Positions 11,744-21,807 of a stretch of DNA of 64,000 nucleotides are shown piece by piece. Origin of the DNA: Thermomonas sp. S9. Its GTDB lineage: Bacteria; Pseudomonadota; Gammaproteobacteria; Xanthomonadales; Xanthomonadaceae. The position numbers and the translations under genes were made by a program. The notes beneath the pieces were generated by a model. The model searched no databases, had not been told where the DNA came from, and saw only the letters and a program-made list of their open reading frames with translations. The DNA lies in contig NZ_JAJDFY010000001.1 in NCBI RefSeq assembly GCF_024704365.1, positions 849,001-913,000 of the forward strand. The letters run 5' to 3'. Within the stretch, counting starts at the first letter, position 1. Every line of letters starts with the position of its first letter.

Positions 11744-12520
11744 ATGCACACCAAGCAAGACATCGTCCACAACTGGCTGCCGCGCTACACCGGCGTGCCG
11801 CTGGAACAGTTCGGTCAGCACATCCTGCTCACCAATTTCGGCGGCTATCTGCAGCATTTCGCCGAGATGACCGGCGCGCCGATCGTCGGCAGCGACCGCC
11901 CGATGCCCAGCGCCACCTCCGACGGCATCACCATGATCAACTTCGGCATGGGCAGCCCAAACGCGGCGACCATCATGGATCTGCTGTCGGCGATCGCGCC
12001 CAAGGCCGTACTGTTTCTCGGCAAATGCGGCGGCCTCAAGCGCAAGAACAGGCTCGGTGATCTGATCCTGCCGATCGCGGCAATCCGCGGCGAAGGTACC
12101 AGCAACGACTACCTGCCACCGGAAGTGCCGGCGCTGCCGGCATTCGCGTTGCAACGCGTGATTTCCACCACCATCCGCGACCACGAGCTGGACTATTGGA
12201 CCGGCACCGTGTTCACCACCAACCGTCGGGTGTGGGAGCACGACGACGAGTTCAAGCAGAAGCTGCGTGCGATGCGCTGCATGGCGATCGACATGGAGAC
12301 CGCCACCGTGTTCGCCGCCGGCTTCGCCAACCGCATTCCCTGCGGCGCGCTGCTGCTGGTGTCGGACCAGCCGATGATTCCGGACGGCGTGAAGACCGAG
12401 GCTAGCGACGCCAGGGTGTCGGCCGAGTTCGTGCAGAGCCACATCAAGGTCGGGATCGAGGCGCTGAAGCTGATCCGCCGCAACGGCAAGTCGGTGCGCC
12501 ACCTGCGGTTCGACGAGTGA
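11744..12520 (+). CDS. amn: AMP nucleosidase
   Basis: The 258-residue protein matches the short form of AMP nucleosidase, a nucleoside phosphorylase-fold enzyme that hydrolyses AMP to adenine and ribose 5-phosphate. Typical features are the TNFGGYLQHFAE start, the INFGMGSPNAATIMD phosphate/ribose loop, FLGKCGGLK, and the MAIDMETATVFAAGF segment with the ribose-binding Glu. The long E. coli enzyme has an extra N-terminal regulatory domain that is absent here. The start at 11744 has an AGAGGA site eight bases upstream. It is followed by a large hairpin (12521-12561). Confidence 0.88.
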   Translation: MHTKQDIVHNWLPRYTGVPLEQFGQHILLTNFGGYLQHFAEMTGAPIVGSDRPMPSATSDGITMINFGMGSPNAATIMDLLSAIAPKAVLFLGKCGGLKRKNRLGDLILPIAAIRGEGTSNDYLPPEVPALPAFALQRVISTTIRDHELDYWTGTVFTTNRRVWEHDDEFKQKLRAMRCMAIDMETATVFAAGFANRIPCGALLLVSDQPMIPDGVKTEASDARVSAEFVQSHIKVGIEALKLIRRNGKSVRHLRFDE

Positions 12521-12561
12521 GCCAAGGCGCGCTTTGCGCGGCGCCGCCGCGCAGCCTTGGC
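12521..12561 (+). terminator. Hairpin after amn, probable terminator
   Basis: GCCAAGG and CCTTGGC form a perfect seven-base outer stem, and TGCGCGG/CCGCGCA forms an inner stem with a CGCCG loop. A second short perfect palindrome (GGCCATGGATGGCC) follows at about 12570-12583. There is no T run, so termination would be weak or assisted; position right after the amn stop supports the role. Confidence 0.5.
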
Positions 12562-12632
12562 GAACGCGCGGCCATGGATGGCCGGGCTAGAGGTTCCCGA
12601 AGTCGTTATTGTTGCGCCATGGAGGGCTGCGA

Positions 12633-13169
12633 ATGACCATGTCGAAGGAGCTGCTCGCCTTCTGGCGCGAGGCGGGCATGGGCAAGTGGTTCCGCGGCGG
12701 CGCGGCGTTCGACGCCGAATGCCGCGCGCGCTGGCAGGATGCGCATTTCGCCGCATCCAGGCGCGAATGCGACCACTGGCTGGCGGATGCCGATGGCGCG
12801 CTGGCGTTGGTGCTGCTGCTCGACCAGATCCCGCGCAACATCTTCCGTGGCAGCGGCCACGCCTTCGCCACCGATCCGCTGGCGTTGCACGTCGCCGACC
12901 GGGCGCTTGCGGCCGGCTTCGATGCGCAGGTCGACCCGGCGCTGCGGTTCTTCTTCTACCTGCCGTTCGAGCATTCCGAGGCGATGGCCGACCAGCGGCG
13001 CGCGGTCGAGCTGTTCACCGCGCTGGGCGATGCCGACCTGCTGGGGTATGCCGTCGCCCACCGCGACGTGATCGCGCGCTTCGGCCGCTTCCCGCACCGC
13101 AACGCGGCGCTGGGACGGGTCAGCACGCCGGAGGAGCAGGAATGGCTGGATGCGGGCGGCGGGTTCTGA
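12633..13169 (+). CDS. DUF924 family protein
   Basis: The 178-residue product is a clear DUF924 member: it has FWREAG at the start, the WF-[RK] segment, and the family signature LLLDQIPRNIFRG at about residues 60-72, followed by the PFEHSE and F-GRFPHRN motifs. The fold is all-helical and resembles a TPR-like bundle; the function is unknown. The start at 12633 has a GGAGGG site within an earlier in-frame Met codon region and matches family members. It converges on the glutaredoxin gene across 33 bases. Confidence 0.85.
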   Translation: MTMSKELLAFWREAGMGKWFRGGAAFDAECRARWQDAHFAASRRECDHWLADADGALALVLLLDQIPRNIFRGSGHAFATDPLALHVADRALAAGFDAQVDPALRFFFYLPFEHSEAMADQRRAVELFTALGDADLLGYAVAHRDVIARFGRFPHRNAALGRVSTPEEQEWLDAGGGF

Positions 13170-13202
13170 GCCGCCGCCGCCCCGGGGTGGCGGGATGCGC
13201 GT

Positions 13203-14129
13203 TCAATAGCGCGGCAGCGTCGGGTCGTACAGCGCCCACGCGGAGATCCCGCCCTCGACATTGAAGACCGAGGTGAAGCCCAGCGCACGGAAGTGTTCCG
13301 CGGCCTGCGCGCTGCGGCCGCCGCTGTGGCACAGGAAGGCCAGCGCGGTGTCCTTCGGCAGGGCTTCCAGCGCGGCCACGCCGTGATCGATGTGGCGGTA
13401 CGGCACCGGCGCTTCGGCCAGCAGGCGCTCGTCCAGCGGGCGCACGTCCACCAGCACCAGGGTGCCGGCGCGCACCCGCTCGCTGGCCTGGGCCGGGGTC
13501 AGCGGCTGCACCTTCGGCGGCGCGTTCGGGTTGTCGATCACCAGGCCCTTGCCGCGCGCGTCTTCCACCCAGCCGAGGCGCATGCCATCGGCGCGGCGCG
13601 CGCTGGCGAGGTCGAACTGGGCGCGGATGCCGGCTTCTTCGCAGGCGATCGCGCCGGGGTCCACGGGCGCCAGCTGCAGGCGCGTTTTGAACGCCTTGTC
13701 CACTTCGATCTGCAGCGCATAGCCTTCGCCGGCATCGGCGATCGCCTGCTGCAGCATGCGCGCCGCCGCCGGAGTGATGTACAGGCGTGGTGGCGTGCGA
13801 TCGGGCGTGGGCAGGCCCAGCGCGGCGTGCAGCTCGCCGCTGGCCGCCATCTGCTGGAGGATGTCGGAGCCGCCCACCAGCTCGCCGCGGATGTACAGCT
13901 GCGGAATGGTCGGCCAGTCGCCATAGAGCTTGATGCCCTCGCGGATTTCGGGGTCGGCCAGCACGTCCACGTGCGCGTAGGTGGCGCCGGCGGCGTCCAG
14001 CGCATTGACGGCCTTGGCCGAGAAACCGCACTGCGGCGCGTCCGGGCTGCCCTTCATGAACAGCACCACGGGATGGGCGGCCAGCAGGGTGTCGATGCGG
14101 GCGCGCAGGGCGGGATCGAGGGACATCAT
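13203..14129 (-). CDS. grxD: Monothiol glutaredoxin fused to HesB-like and rhodanese domains
   Basis: Three domains are visible in 308 residues. Residues 1-105 are a Grx4-type monothiol glutaredoxin with the CGFS active site at about 34-37 and the WPTIPQLYI glutathione-binding region. Residues about 110-205 resemble the HesB/IscA fold (PRLYITPAAARML, VIDNPNAP) but lack the three iron-sulfur ligand cysteines. Residues about 210-308 are a rhodanese with the active-site CHSGGRS loop. The glutaredoxin part is expected to bind and carry [2Fe-2S] clusters; the rhodanese could supply sulfur. The symbol refers to the Grx4/GrxD domain only. A second Met follows directly at 14126. Confidence 0.85.
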   Translation of the reverse strand: MMSLDPALRARIDTLLAAHPVVLFMKGSPDAPQCGFSAKAVNALDAAGATYAHVDVLADPEIREGIKLYGDWPTIPQLYIRGELVGGSDILQQMAASGELHAALGLPTPDRTPPRLYITPAAARMLQQAIADAGEGYALQIEVDKAFKTRLQLAPVDPGAIACEEAGIRAQFDLASARRADGMRLGWVEDARGKGLVIDNPNAPPKVQPLTPAQASERVRAGTLVLVDVRPLDERLLAEAPVPYRHIDHGVAALEALPKDTALAFLCHSGGRSAQAAEHFRALGFTSVFNVEGGISAWALYDPTLPRY

Positions 14130-14303
14130 GGAGCTTCCGGCATGAGAGAGGCTGCAATTCTACGCCGCCGGCTGCCGGCGGCCCGATGACGCCGGTCAAG
14201 CTGTCGGCGCGGTGGCTAAGGGCGCCACCGTGCGGCGCGGGTATCGTCTTGTTAACGCCCGGCGCCATGGCCGCGTCGGTATGGGGTATCCGGAACGAGC
14301 CGC

Positions 14304-14849
14304 TTGGTCGAGAACGAGGCAACCGCCGCGCTGGTCGCAGCCGCGCGCCGTGGAGACGGCGGTGCGCTCGATCACCTGTACCGCCGCTTCGCGCCGGTGG
14401 TGCACGGCATCCTGCTGGGCTACGCAGCGCATGCCGACGCCGAGGACCTGGCCCAGCGCGTGTTCGAGACCGCATTCCGCCGGCTGGCCGACTTGCGCGA
14501 GGACGCGGCCTTTCCCGGTTGGATCGCCAGCATGGCGCGCCGCGCCGGGCTGGACGCGCAGCGGCGGTTCGCGCCGGCGACAGGCTTGGAGATCGAGGCG
14601 GTCGCCGTCCACGCCAGCCACGAGGACCAGGTGGACGCGGAGCGCGCCCTGCGCGCGATCCGCGGGCTACCGGAGGCGTACCGCGAGCCGCTGCTGCTGC
14701 GGCTGGTGGAAGGACTGAGCGGCCCGGAGATCGCCGAGCTGACCGGGCTGACCCCCGGCAGTGTGCGGGTCAACCTGCATCGCGGCATGGCGCTGCTGCG
14801 GCAGGCGCTGGCGGAACCAGACGGGAGGCGTGCGCATGAATCCCCATGA
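14304..14849 (+). CDS. ECF-type RNA polymerase sigma factor
   Basis: The 181-residue protein has region 2 (ALDHLYRRFAPVVHGILLGY, then DAEDLAQRVFETAFRRL) and region 4 (LPEAYREPLLLRLVEGLSG, SGPEIAELTGLTPGSVRVNLHRG) of extracytoplasmic-function sigma factors. It starts with a TTG codon at 14304 preceded by GGAACGAG; no ATG start fits the domain limits. The last 14 bases overlap the next gene, which encodes a membrane-anchored FecR-type protein and is the likely anti-sigma factor. No TonB receptor gene is adjacent, so this is not a classic iron-siderophore system. Confidence 0.85.
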   Translation: MVENEATAALVAAARRGDGGALDHLYRRFAPVVHGILLGYAAHADAEDLAQRVFETAFRRLADLREDAAFPGWIASMARRAGLDAQRRFAPATGLEIEAVAVHASHEDQVDAERALRAIRGLPEAYREPLLLRLVEGLSGPEIAELTGLTPGSVRVNLHRGMALLRQALAEPDGRRAHESP

Positions 14850-15933
14850 CGATTACCTGTGGTCGAAGGCAGGGCAGGGCGAGGACGACACCCGCCGTCT
14901 GGAGCAGCTGCTGGCGCCGTATGCGTATCCGCGCGAACAGCGGCCGGAGGCCGCTCCGGCCATGCCCGCATCGACGCCGACGCCGCATCGCCTCCGCCCG
15001 CGCCGTTTCCGCATCGCCTGGGGGCTGGCCGCGGCGCTCGCCGCGTGCGCGCTGACGGCAGCGCTCCTACTGCAGCATCGCCTGGCCTGGCCCGAGCATC
15101 GGGGCTGGGAGGTGGCCGCTACGCGCGGGCAGGTGCGGGTGGTGGACGCGCCGCTGCGGGTCGGCGAACGATTGCCGGTCGGCGGTGAAATCGTCACCGG
15201 CGACGACGGCAGCGCGCGCCTGCGGATCGCGCGGATCGGCGAGCTGCGGCTGGATGCCGGTTCCCGGCTACGGCTGGAGCAGACCGGCTCCGGCCGGCAT
15301 CGTGTGCGCCTGTTGCAAGGCCGGCTATGGGCGCGGGTGTGGGCGCCGCCAGGCTATTTCGGCGTGCGCCTGCCGCGCACCGAGGCGCTGGACATGGGCT
15401 GCGAGTTCACGCTGGAAAGCGACGCGACGGGTGCGGGCGCGCTAACCGTGCGTAGCGGCTGGGTGTTGGTCGGCAACGGCGGCGGCGAAGTGCTGGTGCC
15501 GCAGGGCGCCACGGTGCGCCTGCGCGCGGACGGCATGGCGGGGACGCCGTACGATCTCGGCGCGAGCGCCGGTTTCGTGGCGGCGCTGGCGGAACTCGAC
15601 GCGCGGCGCGAAGTGTTGCCGGTCGACGAAGCGCATCTCCGACGCTTGCTGGCGCAGGCGCGACCGCAGGACGCCATCAGCCTGCTGTCGCTGCTGCAGC
15701 GACAGCCTTCGCTGGCTGGCGGGCCGTTGTACGATCGCCTGCGCGCCTTCCTCGCAAATACGCCCGCACCGTCGCGCGCAGCAGTGCTGCGTGGTGCGCC
15801 GGGCGCGCTGGATCCGTGGTGGAACGCGTTGCCCTATCCGCGTGCCAAGCGCTGGTGGCTGCAGTGGCCCGATGCGTTGCCGGCGGGAGCCGATGCGGCG
15901 GCGGCCGATGCGCGCGCCGGCAAGGGGGCCTGA
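14836..15933 (+). CDS. FecR-domain membrane protein, putative anti-sigma regulator
   Basis: The product (365 aa) has a cytoplasmic N-terminal 75 residues, one membrane helix (about 68-88: WGLAAALAACALTAALLL), and a periplasmic FecR-type beta domain (about 95-225) with the typical VGGEIVTGDDGSARLRI and RLLQGRLWARV strands. The C-terminal 140 residues are helical and have no recognised domain. The overlap with the ECF sigma gene and the topology suggest that it restrains and signals to that sigma factor. What it senses is not shown by the sequence. Confidence 0.8.
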   Translation: MNPHDDYLWSKAGQGEDDTRRLEQLLAPYAYPREQRPEAAPAMPASTPTPHRLRPRRFRIAWGLAAALAACALTAALLLQHRLAWPEHRGWEVAATRGQVRVVDAPLRVGERLPVGGEIVTGDDGSARLRIARIGELRLDAGSRLRLEQTGSGRHRVRLLQGRLWARVWAPPGYFGVRLPRTEALDMGCEFTLESDATGAGALTVRSGWVLVGNGGGEVLVPQGATVRLRADGMAGTPYDLGASAGFVAALAELDARREVLPVDEAHLRRLLAQARPQDAISLLSLLQRQPSLAGGPLYDRLRAFLANTPAPSRAAVLRGAPGALDPWWNALPYPRAKRWWLQWPDALPAGADAAAADARAGKGA

Positions 15934-15956
15934 ACAGCCCTGCCTCTTGCTCGTCA

Positions 15957-15975
15957 TCCCCGTAAAAGTGGGGGA
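15957..15975. repeat. Degenerate REP-like hairpin
   Basis: TCCCC and GGGGA arms flank GTAAAAGT, in a context (gtcatccccg..aaag..gggg) that resembles the dispersed 'gtcattcccgcgaaagcgggaa' REP sequences of many beta- and gammaproteobacteria. The surrounding 15934-16191 stretch is less GC-rich than its neighbours and holds no gene that I can support. The hairpin may also end the sigma/FecR transcript. Confidence 0.35.
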
Positions 15976-16191
15976 CAGCGACTTGCAAGCCGTTGAGAGC
16001 CAAGACGCGGGACAGACAATCATGCGGCTGTGAAAAGGTCTCCGCTTCGAGCGGACATTCGTTTGTTGGATGGGCGGGAAAAGACGGCAGTTGTCTGGAT
16101 TTTCGCACTCGATCCCTGAGTGCCGCTTGCGGCGTTAACGCTCGCCGCTTTGCGCTCGTCCTTCCACGGCACCTACATGGAGACCCCAACG

Positions 16192-16863
16192 ATGCCCGCA
16201 CTTCCCCGCGCCATGCTCGCGCTCGCACTCGTCCTGCCCGCCGCCTGTGGCGCACCGGCCAGCGACCATGCCGTCACGACGGCGATCAATCGCACGGTGC
16301 CGGTGATCGGCAATTCCTGCGAAGGCTGCGAGGCCGTGTTCGACGGCATGCCGACAGAGATTCCGTCCAGTATCCGGCTTGCGCCTCCCGGCGAACCCGG
16401 GGTGCCCATGCGCATTTCCGGACGGGTATTGGACGGTTTCGGTCGCGCACGCGCCGGGGTGGTGGTCTATGTCTACCAGACCGATCGCACCGGCATCTAT
16501 CCGCGCCCGGCGCAGCGGCTCGGCCGTGAAGCCATGCGTCATGGACGGCTGCGCGGCTGGGTGCGCAGCGATGCGCAGGGCCGCTACGTCATCGACACCA
16601 TCCGACCGGGCAGCTACCCCGGCGAGGACGTGGCCGAACACGTGCACATGCAGGTGCTCGAACCCGGCTGCTTCACCTATTACATCGACGACCTGATGTT
16701 CCTCGACGATCCCAAGTTGTCCGCGGAAGAGCGGCGGCAGGCGCACGGCACCGGCGGCAACGGCTTCCTGTGGCCGGTGATGGTCGATGGGCGTTGGCAG
16801 GCCGAGCGCGACATCGTGCTCGGGCTGGGTGTGCCCGGCCCCCGCGAATGCCTGGCGCCATGA
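16192..16863 (+). CDS. Intradiol ring-cleavage dioxygenase-like lipoprotein
   Basis: The 223-residue product starts with a lipoprotein signal (lipobox LPAAC near residue 16) and then has the beta-sandwich of intradiol dioxygenases: RISGRVLDGFGRARAGVVVYVYQTDRTGIYPR, RGWVRSDAQGRY and EHVHMQV, which keep the Tyr and His residues that bind Fe(III) in catechol 1,2-dioxygenase relatives. Secreted or lipid-anchored members exist but their substrates are mostly unknown. A GGAGA site lies eight bases before the chosen ATG at 16192; an upstream in-frame ATG at 16177 is possible. Its stop overlaps the start of the cytochrome b561 gene. Confidence 0.8.
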   Translation: MPALPRAMLALALVLPAACGAPASDHAVTTAINRTVPVIGNSCEGCEAVFDGMPTEIPSSIRLAPPGEPGVPMRISGRVLDGFGRARAGVVVYVYQTDRTGIYPRPAQRLGREAMRHGRLRGWVRSDAQGRYVIDTIRPGSYPGEDVAEHVHMQVLEPGCFTYYIDDLMFLDDPKLSAEERRQAHGTGGNGFLWPVMVDGRWQAERDIVLGLGVPGPRECLAP

Positions 16864-17393
16864 GCGGCGAACGCCATCCCGCCTGTCTCCGGCACCTGCA
16901 CTGGGCGGCCGCGGCGGGCGTGGCGATGCAACTCGCGCTGGGCTGGGGGTCGGAAGCCATCGACGGCGACACCGGGATGCGTCTGCTGCGCATCCACTTC
17001 CAGCTCGGCATGGTGCTGCTGGCGCTGATGTTGCTGCGGCTCGCATGTCGGCTGGTGCGGCGCATGCCGCCGGCCGATGGCGGAGAACCGCGCTGGCGGC
17101 GCCGGGCGGCGCGCATCGTCCACGCCGGGCTGTATCTGCTGCTGTTCCTGCTGCCGATCAGCGGCTACGTGATCTGGGTCTGGATGGAGGCACCGCTCGA
17201 CGTGCTGGGCGTGCTGCGGGCGCCGCGGCTGTTCATGCCGCCGGCCAACGACGAGACCTGGCGGGCGGTCGCCTGGTACGTCCACTTCGCCTGCGCGTGG
17301 GGGCTCTCCGCGCTGGTCGCGCTGCACGTGGCGGCCGCGCTCTGGCACCAGTGGGTGTGGCGCGACGGGCTGATCAGCCGGCGGATGCTGTAG
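16860..17393 (+). CDS. Cytochrome b561 family protein
   Basis: A 177-residue inner-membrane protein with four predicted helices (about 12-28, 46-64, 88-108 and 142-162) and the paired haem-ligand histidines of the bacterial b561 family: His in RHLHW at the start, HFQLG, IVHAGLY and LHVAAALWHQW. These proteins move electrons between quinol and periplasmic acceptors. The ATG overlaps the stop of the dioxygenase-like lipoprotein, which suggests a coupled pair in which b561 supplies or accepts electrons. The 3' end overlaps the convergent hydrolase gene by 20 bases. Confidence 0.85.
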   Translation: MSGERHPACLRHLHWAAAAGVAMQLALGWGSEAIDGDTGMRLLRIHFQLGMVLLALMLLRLACRLVRRMPPADGGEPRWRRRAARIVHAGLYLLLFLLPISGYVIWVWMEAPLDVLGVLRAPRLFMPPANDETWRAVAWYVHFACAWGLSALVALHVAAALWHQWVWRDGLISRRML

Positions 17394-18009
17394 CGGCGTC
17401 GGCCAGCAGGGCGCGCGCCACCGGCAGCGCGGCGTCGACCCAGCGCGCGTACTGCGCGGCGGAAGGGTGCAGGCCGTCATCGGCCAGCATCGCCGCGGCA
17501 TCGCCGCCGTCGCGGCTGATCCCGGTGATGTCCACGAAGGCGATGCCGCGCGCGCGGCAGCGTTCTGCGGCAGCGGCGTTGCAGGCGTCCAGCTCGGCGG
17601 CGACCCGGCGCGGGCTGCGCAGCTCGCGGCGGGCGAACGGAGTCACGCCCCAGTCCGGGATCGACAGCACCAGCACCCTTCCTGCGCGCCCTCCGGCCAG
17701 GGCGGTCGCGCGCGTCAGCAGGGCGTCGAAGCTGCGCGCGTATTCGGCCAGCGGCAGGCCGCGGTACTGGTTGTTGACGCCGATCAGCAGCGAGACGAAG
17801 TCCCACTGCCCCAAGGGCTCGGCCGCGTCCATCGCCGCGGAGAGCTCGTCGGTGGTCCAGCCGGTGGTGGCGAGGATGCGCGGCTCGGCGATCGCGATAC
17901 CCGCCGCGCGCAGTCCTGCGGCCAGCTGCCGCGGCCAGCGGCCGTCTGCGTCGATGCCTTCGCCGATGGTGTAGGAATCGCCGAGCGCCAGATAGCGGAG
18001 TGGGGTCAT
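17374..18009 (-). CDS. SGNH/GDSL hydrolase family esterase
   Basis: The 211-residue protein has the four SGNH blocks: block I ALGDSYTIG with the nucleophile Ser at about residue 12, block II Gly in TTGWTTDEL, block III GVNNQYRG with the Asn, and block V DGLHPSAAQY with the catalytic Asp and His near residue 180. No signal peptide is seen, so it is likely cytoplasmic. Substrate specificity cannot be told; lipid, acetylated sugar or peptidoglycan esters are all possible for this superfamily. Confidence 0.87.
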   Translation of the reverse strand: MTPLRYLALGDSYTIGEGIDADGRWPRQLAAGLRAAGIAIAEPRILATTGWTTDELSAAMDAAEPLGQWDFVSLLIGVNNQYRGLPLAEYARSFDALLTRATALAGGRAGRVLVLSIPDWGVTPFARRELRSPRRVAAELDACNAAAAERCRARGIAFVDITGISRDGGDAAAMLADDGLHPSAAQYARWVDAALPVARALLADAATASAG

Positions 18010-18065
18010 GGCGGGTATGCAGCGTGCCTGAGAAGTTGAAGCCTAGCCCGGATGCCGCGCCGCGG

Positions 18066-19142
18066 TCAGGCCGGCAGCGCCAGCACCGTGATTTCCTCGC
18101 GGTCATGGTAGAGCTGGCGGGCGCGGACTGTCAGCGGCCGGCCCGCCTGCCGCGCGAACAGGTCCAGGCACAGCCGGGTTTCCTGCCAGCGTTTCTTCAT
18201 CGGCAGCTTGAGGTTGAAGACCGCCTGCCGGCACCAGCCCTCGCGCAGCCAGGTCGCCATCCGTTCGGCCACCCGGCGCGGCTGCTCCACCATGTCGCAG
18301 ACCATCCAGTCCAGCGGTTGCGGCGGCTGCCAGGTGAAGCCGTCGGCGCGCAGGTGCTGCACCAGGCCGGTGTCCAGCACGTGCGGGCGCAGCGGGCCGT
18401 TGTCGATCGCGGTGACGCGCAGGCCGTGGCGGGTCAGCACCCAGGTCCAGCCGCCGGGGGCGGCGCCGAGGTCGGCGGCCCGCATGCCGCCCTGCAGCAG
18501 GCGCGCACGCTCCGCATCGGTCAGCAGCACCAGCAGCGCCTCTTCCAGCTTCAGCGCCGAGCGCGAGGGCGCGTCCGGGTGCATGCGCAGGCGCGGGATG
18601 CCCAGCGGCCGCGGCGCGCTGTCGGCGGGCAGGCTGCGGGCGAGCAAGGCGTGGTCGCCGGCGACGAGGCAGACGTGCAGGCGCGGCAGGCGCGGGTCGT
18701 CCTGCGCGCCGAGCAGGCCGGCCTTGCGCAGCGCCGGGCGCAGGGCGTTGCCGAGGCTGCGCGCCAATCCTGCCAGCGGCTTGCCGGCATCGGTATCCGG
18801 GTGTTCCATCACCAGCGTGCCGAATCGCGCCTGGCCCTGCAGTGCCTGCAGCATCGGCGTGATGCGGTCGCGCGGGTCCAGAGCGCGCAGCTCGGCGAGC
18901 AGGCGCAGCTTCTGGCGCGCGAAGATCAGGGTGGAGAAAGGCAGCGCGCGGTCGAGCGCATCGGCGTCGGCCGGGTCAGGGGTGAGGAACAGCACGTAGC
19001 CGCTGTCGCGCTCGGTGCGCGCGTAGCCGGCCAGCCCGGCCTCGCCGGCGCGTTCGCTCAGTTCGCCGGCCAGTTCCGGCTCGAAGCCCTGGCGGCAGTA
19101 GCCCAGCAGGCCGTCAATAATTCGGCCCGCCGAGCTCGCCAT
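18066..19142 (-). CDS. rlmM: 23S rRNA (cytidine-2498-2'-O)-methyltransferase RlmM
   Basis: The 358-residue protein has an N-terminal THUMP-like part (GLLGYCRQGFEPELAGEL) and a C-terminal Rossmann methyltransferase with MRAADLGAAPGGWTWVL as the SAM-binding motif at about residues 206-222, DWMVCDMVEQP around the catalytic Asp, and FNLKLPMKKRW with the catalytic Lys. It methylates C2498 of 23S rRNA. The chosen Met overlaps the end of the upstream deaminase by 29 bases; the overlap suggests translational coupling. Confidence 0.92.
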   Translation of the reverse strand: MASSAGRIIDGLLGYCRQGFEPELAGELSERAGEAGLAGYARTERDSGYVLFLTPDPADADALDRALPFSTLIFARQKLRLLAELRALDPRDRITPMLQALQGQARFGTLVMEHPDTDAGKPLAGLARSLGNALRPALRKAGLLGAQDDPRLPRLHVCLVAGDHALLARSLPADSAPRPLGIPRLRMHPDAPSRSALKLEEALLVLLTDAERARLLQGGMRAADLGAAPGGWTWVLTRHGLRVTAIDNGPLRPHVLDTGLVQHLRADGFTWQPPQPLDWMVCDMVEQPRRVAERMATWLREGWCRQAVFNLKLPMKKRWQETRLCLDLFARQAGRPLTVRARQLYHDREEITVLALPA

Positions 19143-19683
19143 AGGCCTTCAGCACCGCGCAGGCAGCTTCGCGCTCGATGTCGCGCACGACCTCGATGCC
19201 GCGACGCGCGAGCTCGCCCATCCAGTCCGCCGGCAGCGGGCCTTCGTCGAACGCGGTCAGCGCCTCCACGTCCTCGCTGCGCGCCCCGATCAGCAGGCGG
19301 TCGATCCCGGCCCACACGGTGGCGCCGTAGCACTGGCAGCACGGCTGCGCCGAGGTGGCCAGCGTCACCGGTCCGCCCAGCGCGTTCAGGCGGAACTGCT
19401 GCAGGCGCTGCTGCGCCAGCATGCAGGCCATCATTTCGGCGTGCGCCACCGAGCAGCTCTGGCGCACCACCCGGTTCACGCCCACCGCCACCAGCTGGTG
19501 CTGCGGGCTGAACACCGCGGCGCCGAACGGGCCGCCGCTGGCGTGTTCGACGTTCAGGCGCGACAGCTCGATCGCAAAACCCACCTTGGCCGCGTCGGTG
19601 CTGAAATCGCGGCCGGCCAGATCCAGCTCCATCACCCAGACCGGCAGGGTGAGGTGCAGCTGCGCGGGCAGGGGCATCGGCAT
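19114..19683 (-). CDS. Nucleoside deaminase (CDA/dCMP deaminase fold)
   Basis: The 189-residue protein carries the zinc site of the cytidine deaminase superfamily: HAEMM at about residues 81-85 gives the His ligand and the catalytic Glu, and SAQPCCQC at about 111-118 gives the two Cys ligands. The GGPFGAAVFSP strand is typical of guanine deaminase/TadA-like enzymes. It is longer than TadA and lacks tRNA-binding features, so guanine or another purine base is a more likely substrate. The gene sits three bases after glnS and upstream of rlmM on one strand. Confidence 0.8.
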   Translation of the reverse strand: MPMPLPAQLHLTLPVWVMELDLAGRDFSTDAAKVGFAIELSRLNVEHASGGPFGAAVFSPQHQLVAVGVNRVVRQSCSVAHAEMMACMLAQQRLQQFRLNALGGPVTLATSAQPCCQCYGATVWAGIDRLLIGARSEDVEALTAFDEGPLPADWMGELARRGIEVVRDIEREAACAVLKAYGELGGPNY

Positions 19684-19686
19684 GGC

Positions 19687-21425
<1,739 letters not shown>

Positions 21426-21531
21426 GGCAGGGGTCGCAGACAGGTAGCGGATTAGTTTATCCGAGCCCCGCCGTGCAGGCTTTCGTACTTGGGTTTCCGG
21501 GGGTACGCTGGGCAGGCCGCGAGGAGAGCCG

Positions 21532-21807
21532 ATGCGCACCGTGTACGACGCCGCCAACCTGATCGATGCGCATCTGGTCAAGCACGCGCTGGAGGATGCC
21601 GGCATCCCCGCGTTCGTGCGCGGTGAGGCGCTGACCGGCGGGATCGGCGAACTCGGGGTGTTCGGGCTGGTCGCGGTGATGGTGGCGGATGCCGCCGAGC
21701 CGGAGGCGCGTGCGCTGATCGCGCAGCTGCAGCTGGGGCAGGCCGCGGCGGCGGATGGCGATCCGGATGTCGATGCGGACGGGCTGCCGGCCGGCGATCC
21801 TGCGTGA
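21532..21807 (+). CDS. DUF2007 domain protein (putative signal-transducing)
   Basis: The 91-residue protein begins [24 protein letters not shown] and continues [18 protein letters not shown], which matches the DUF2007 family of small alpha/beta proteins. The C-terminal 20 residues are acidic and low complexity. Function is unknown. A GAGGAGA site lies just before the ATG. The stop codon overlaps the GTG start of the EamA transporter. Confidence 0.75.
   Translation: MRTVYDAANLIDAHLVKHALEDAGIPAFVRGEALTGGIGELGVFGLVAVMVADAAEPEARALIAQLQLGQAAAADGDPDVDADGLPAGDPA

Noticed and set aside
15934-16191. A small gene between the FecR-type gene and the dioxygenase-like lipoprotein
   Set aside because: Short frames exist, but none has a ribosome-binding site or coding bias; the stretch looks like a decayed REP element plus promoter region.
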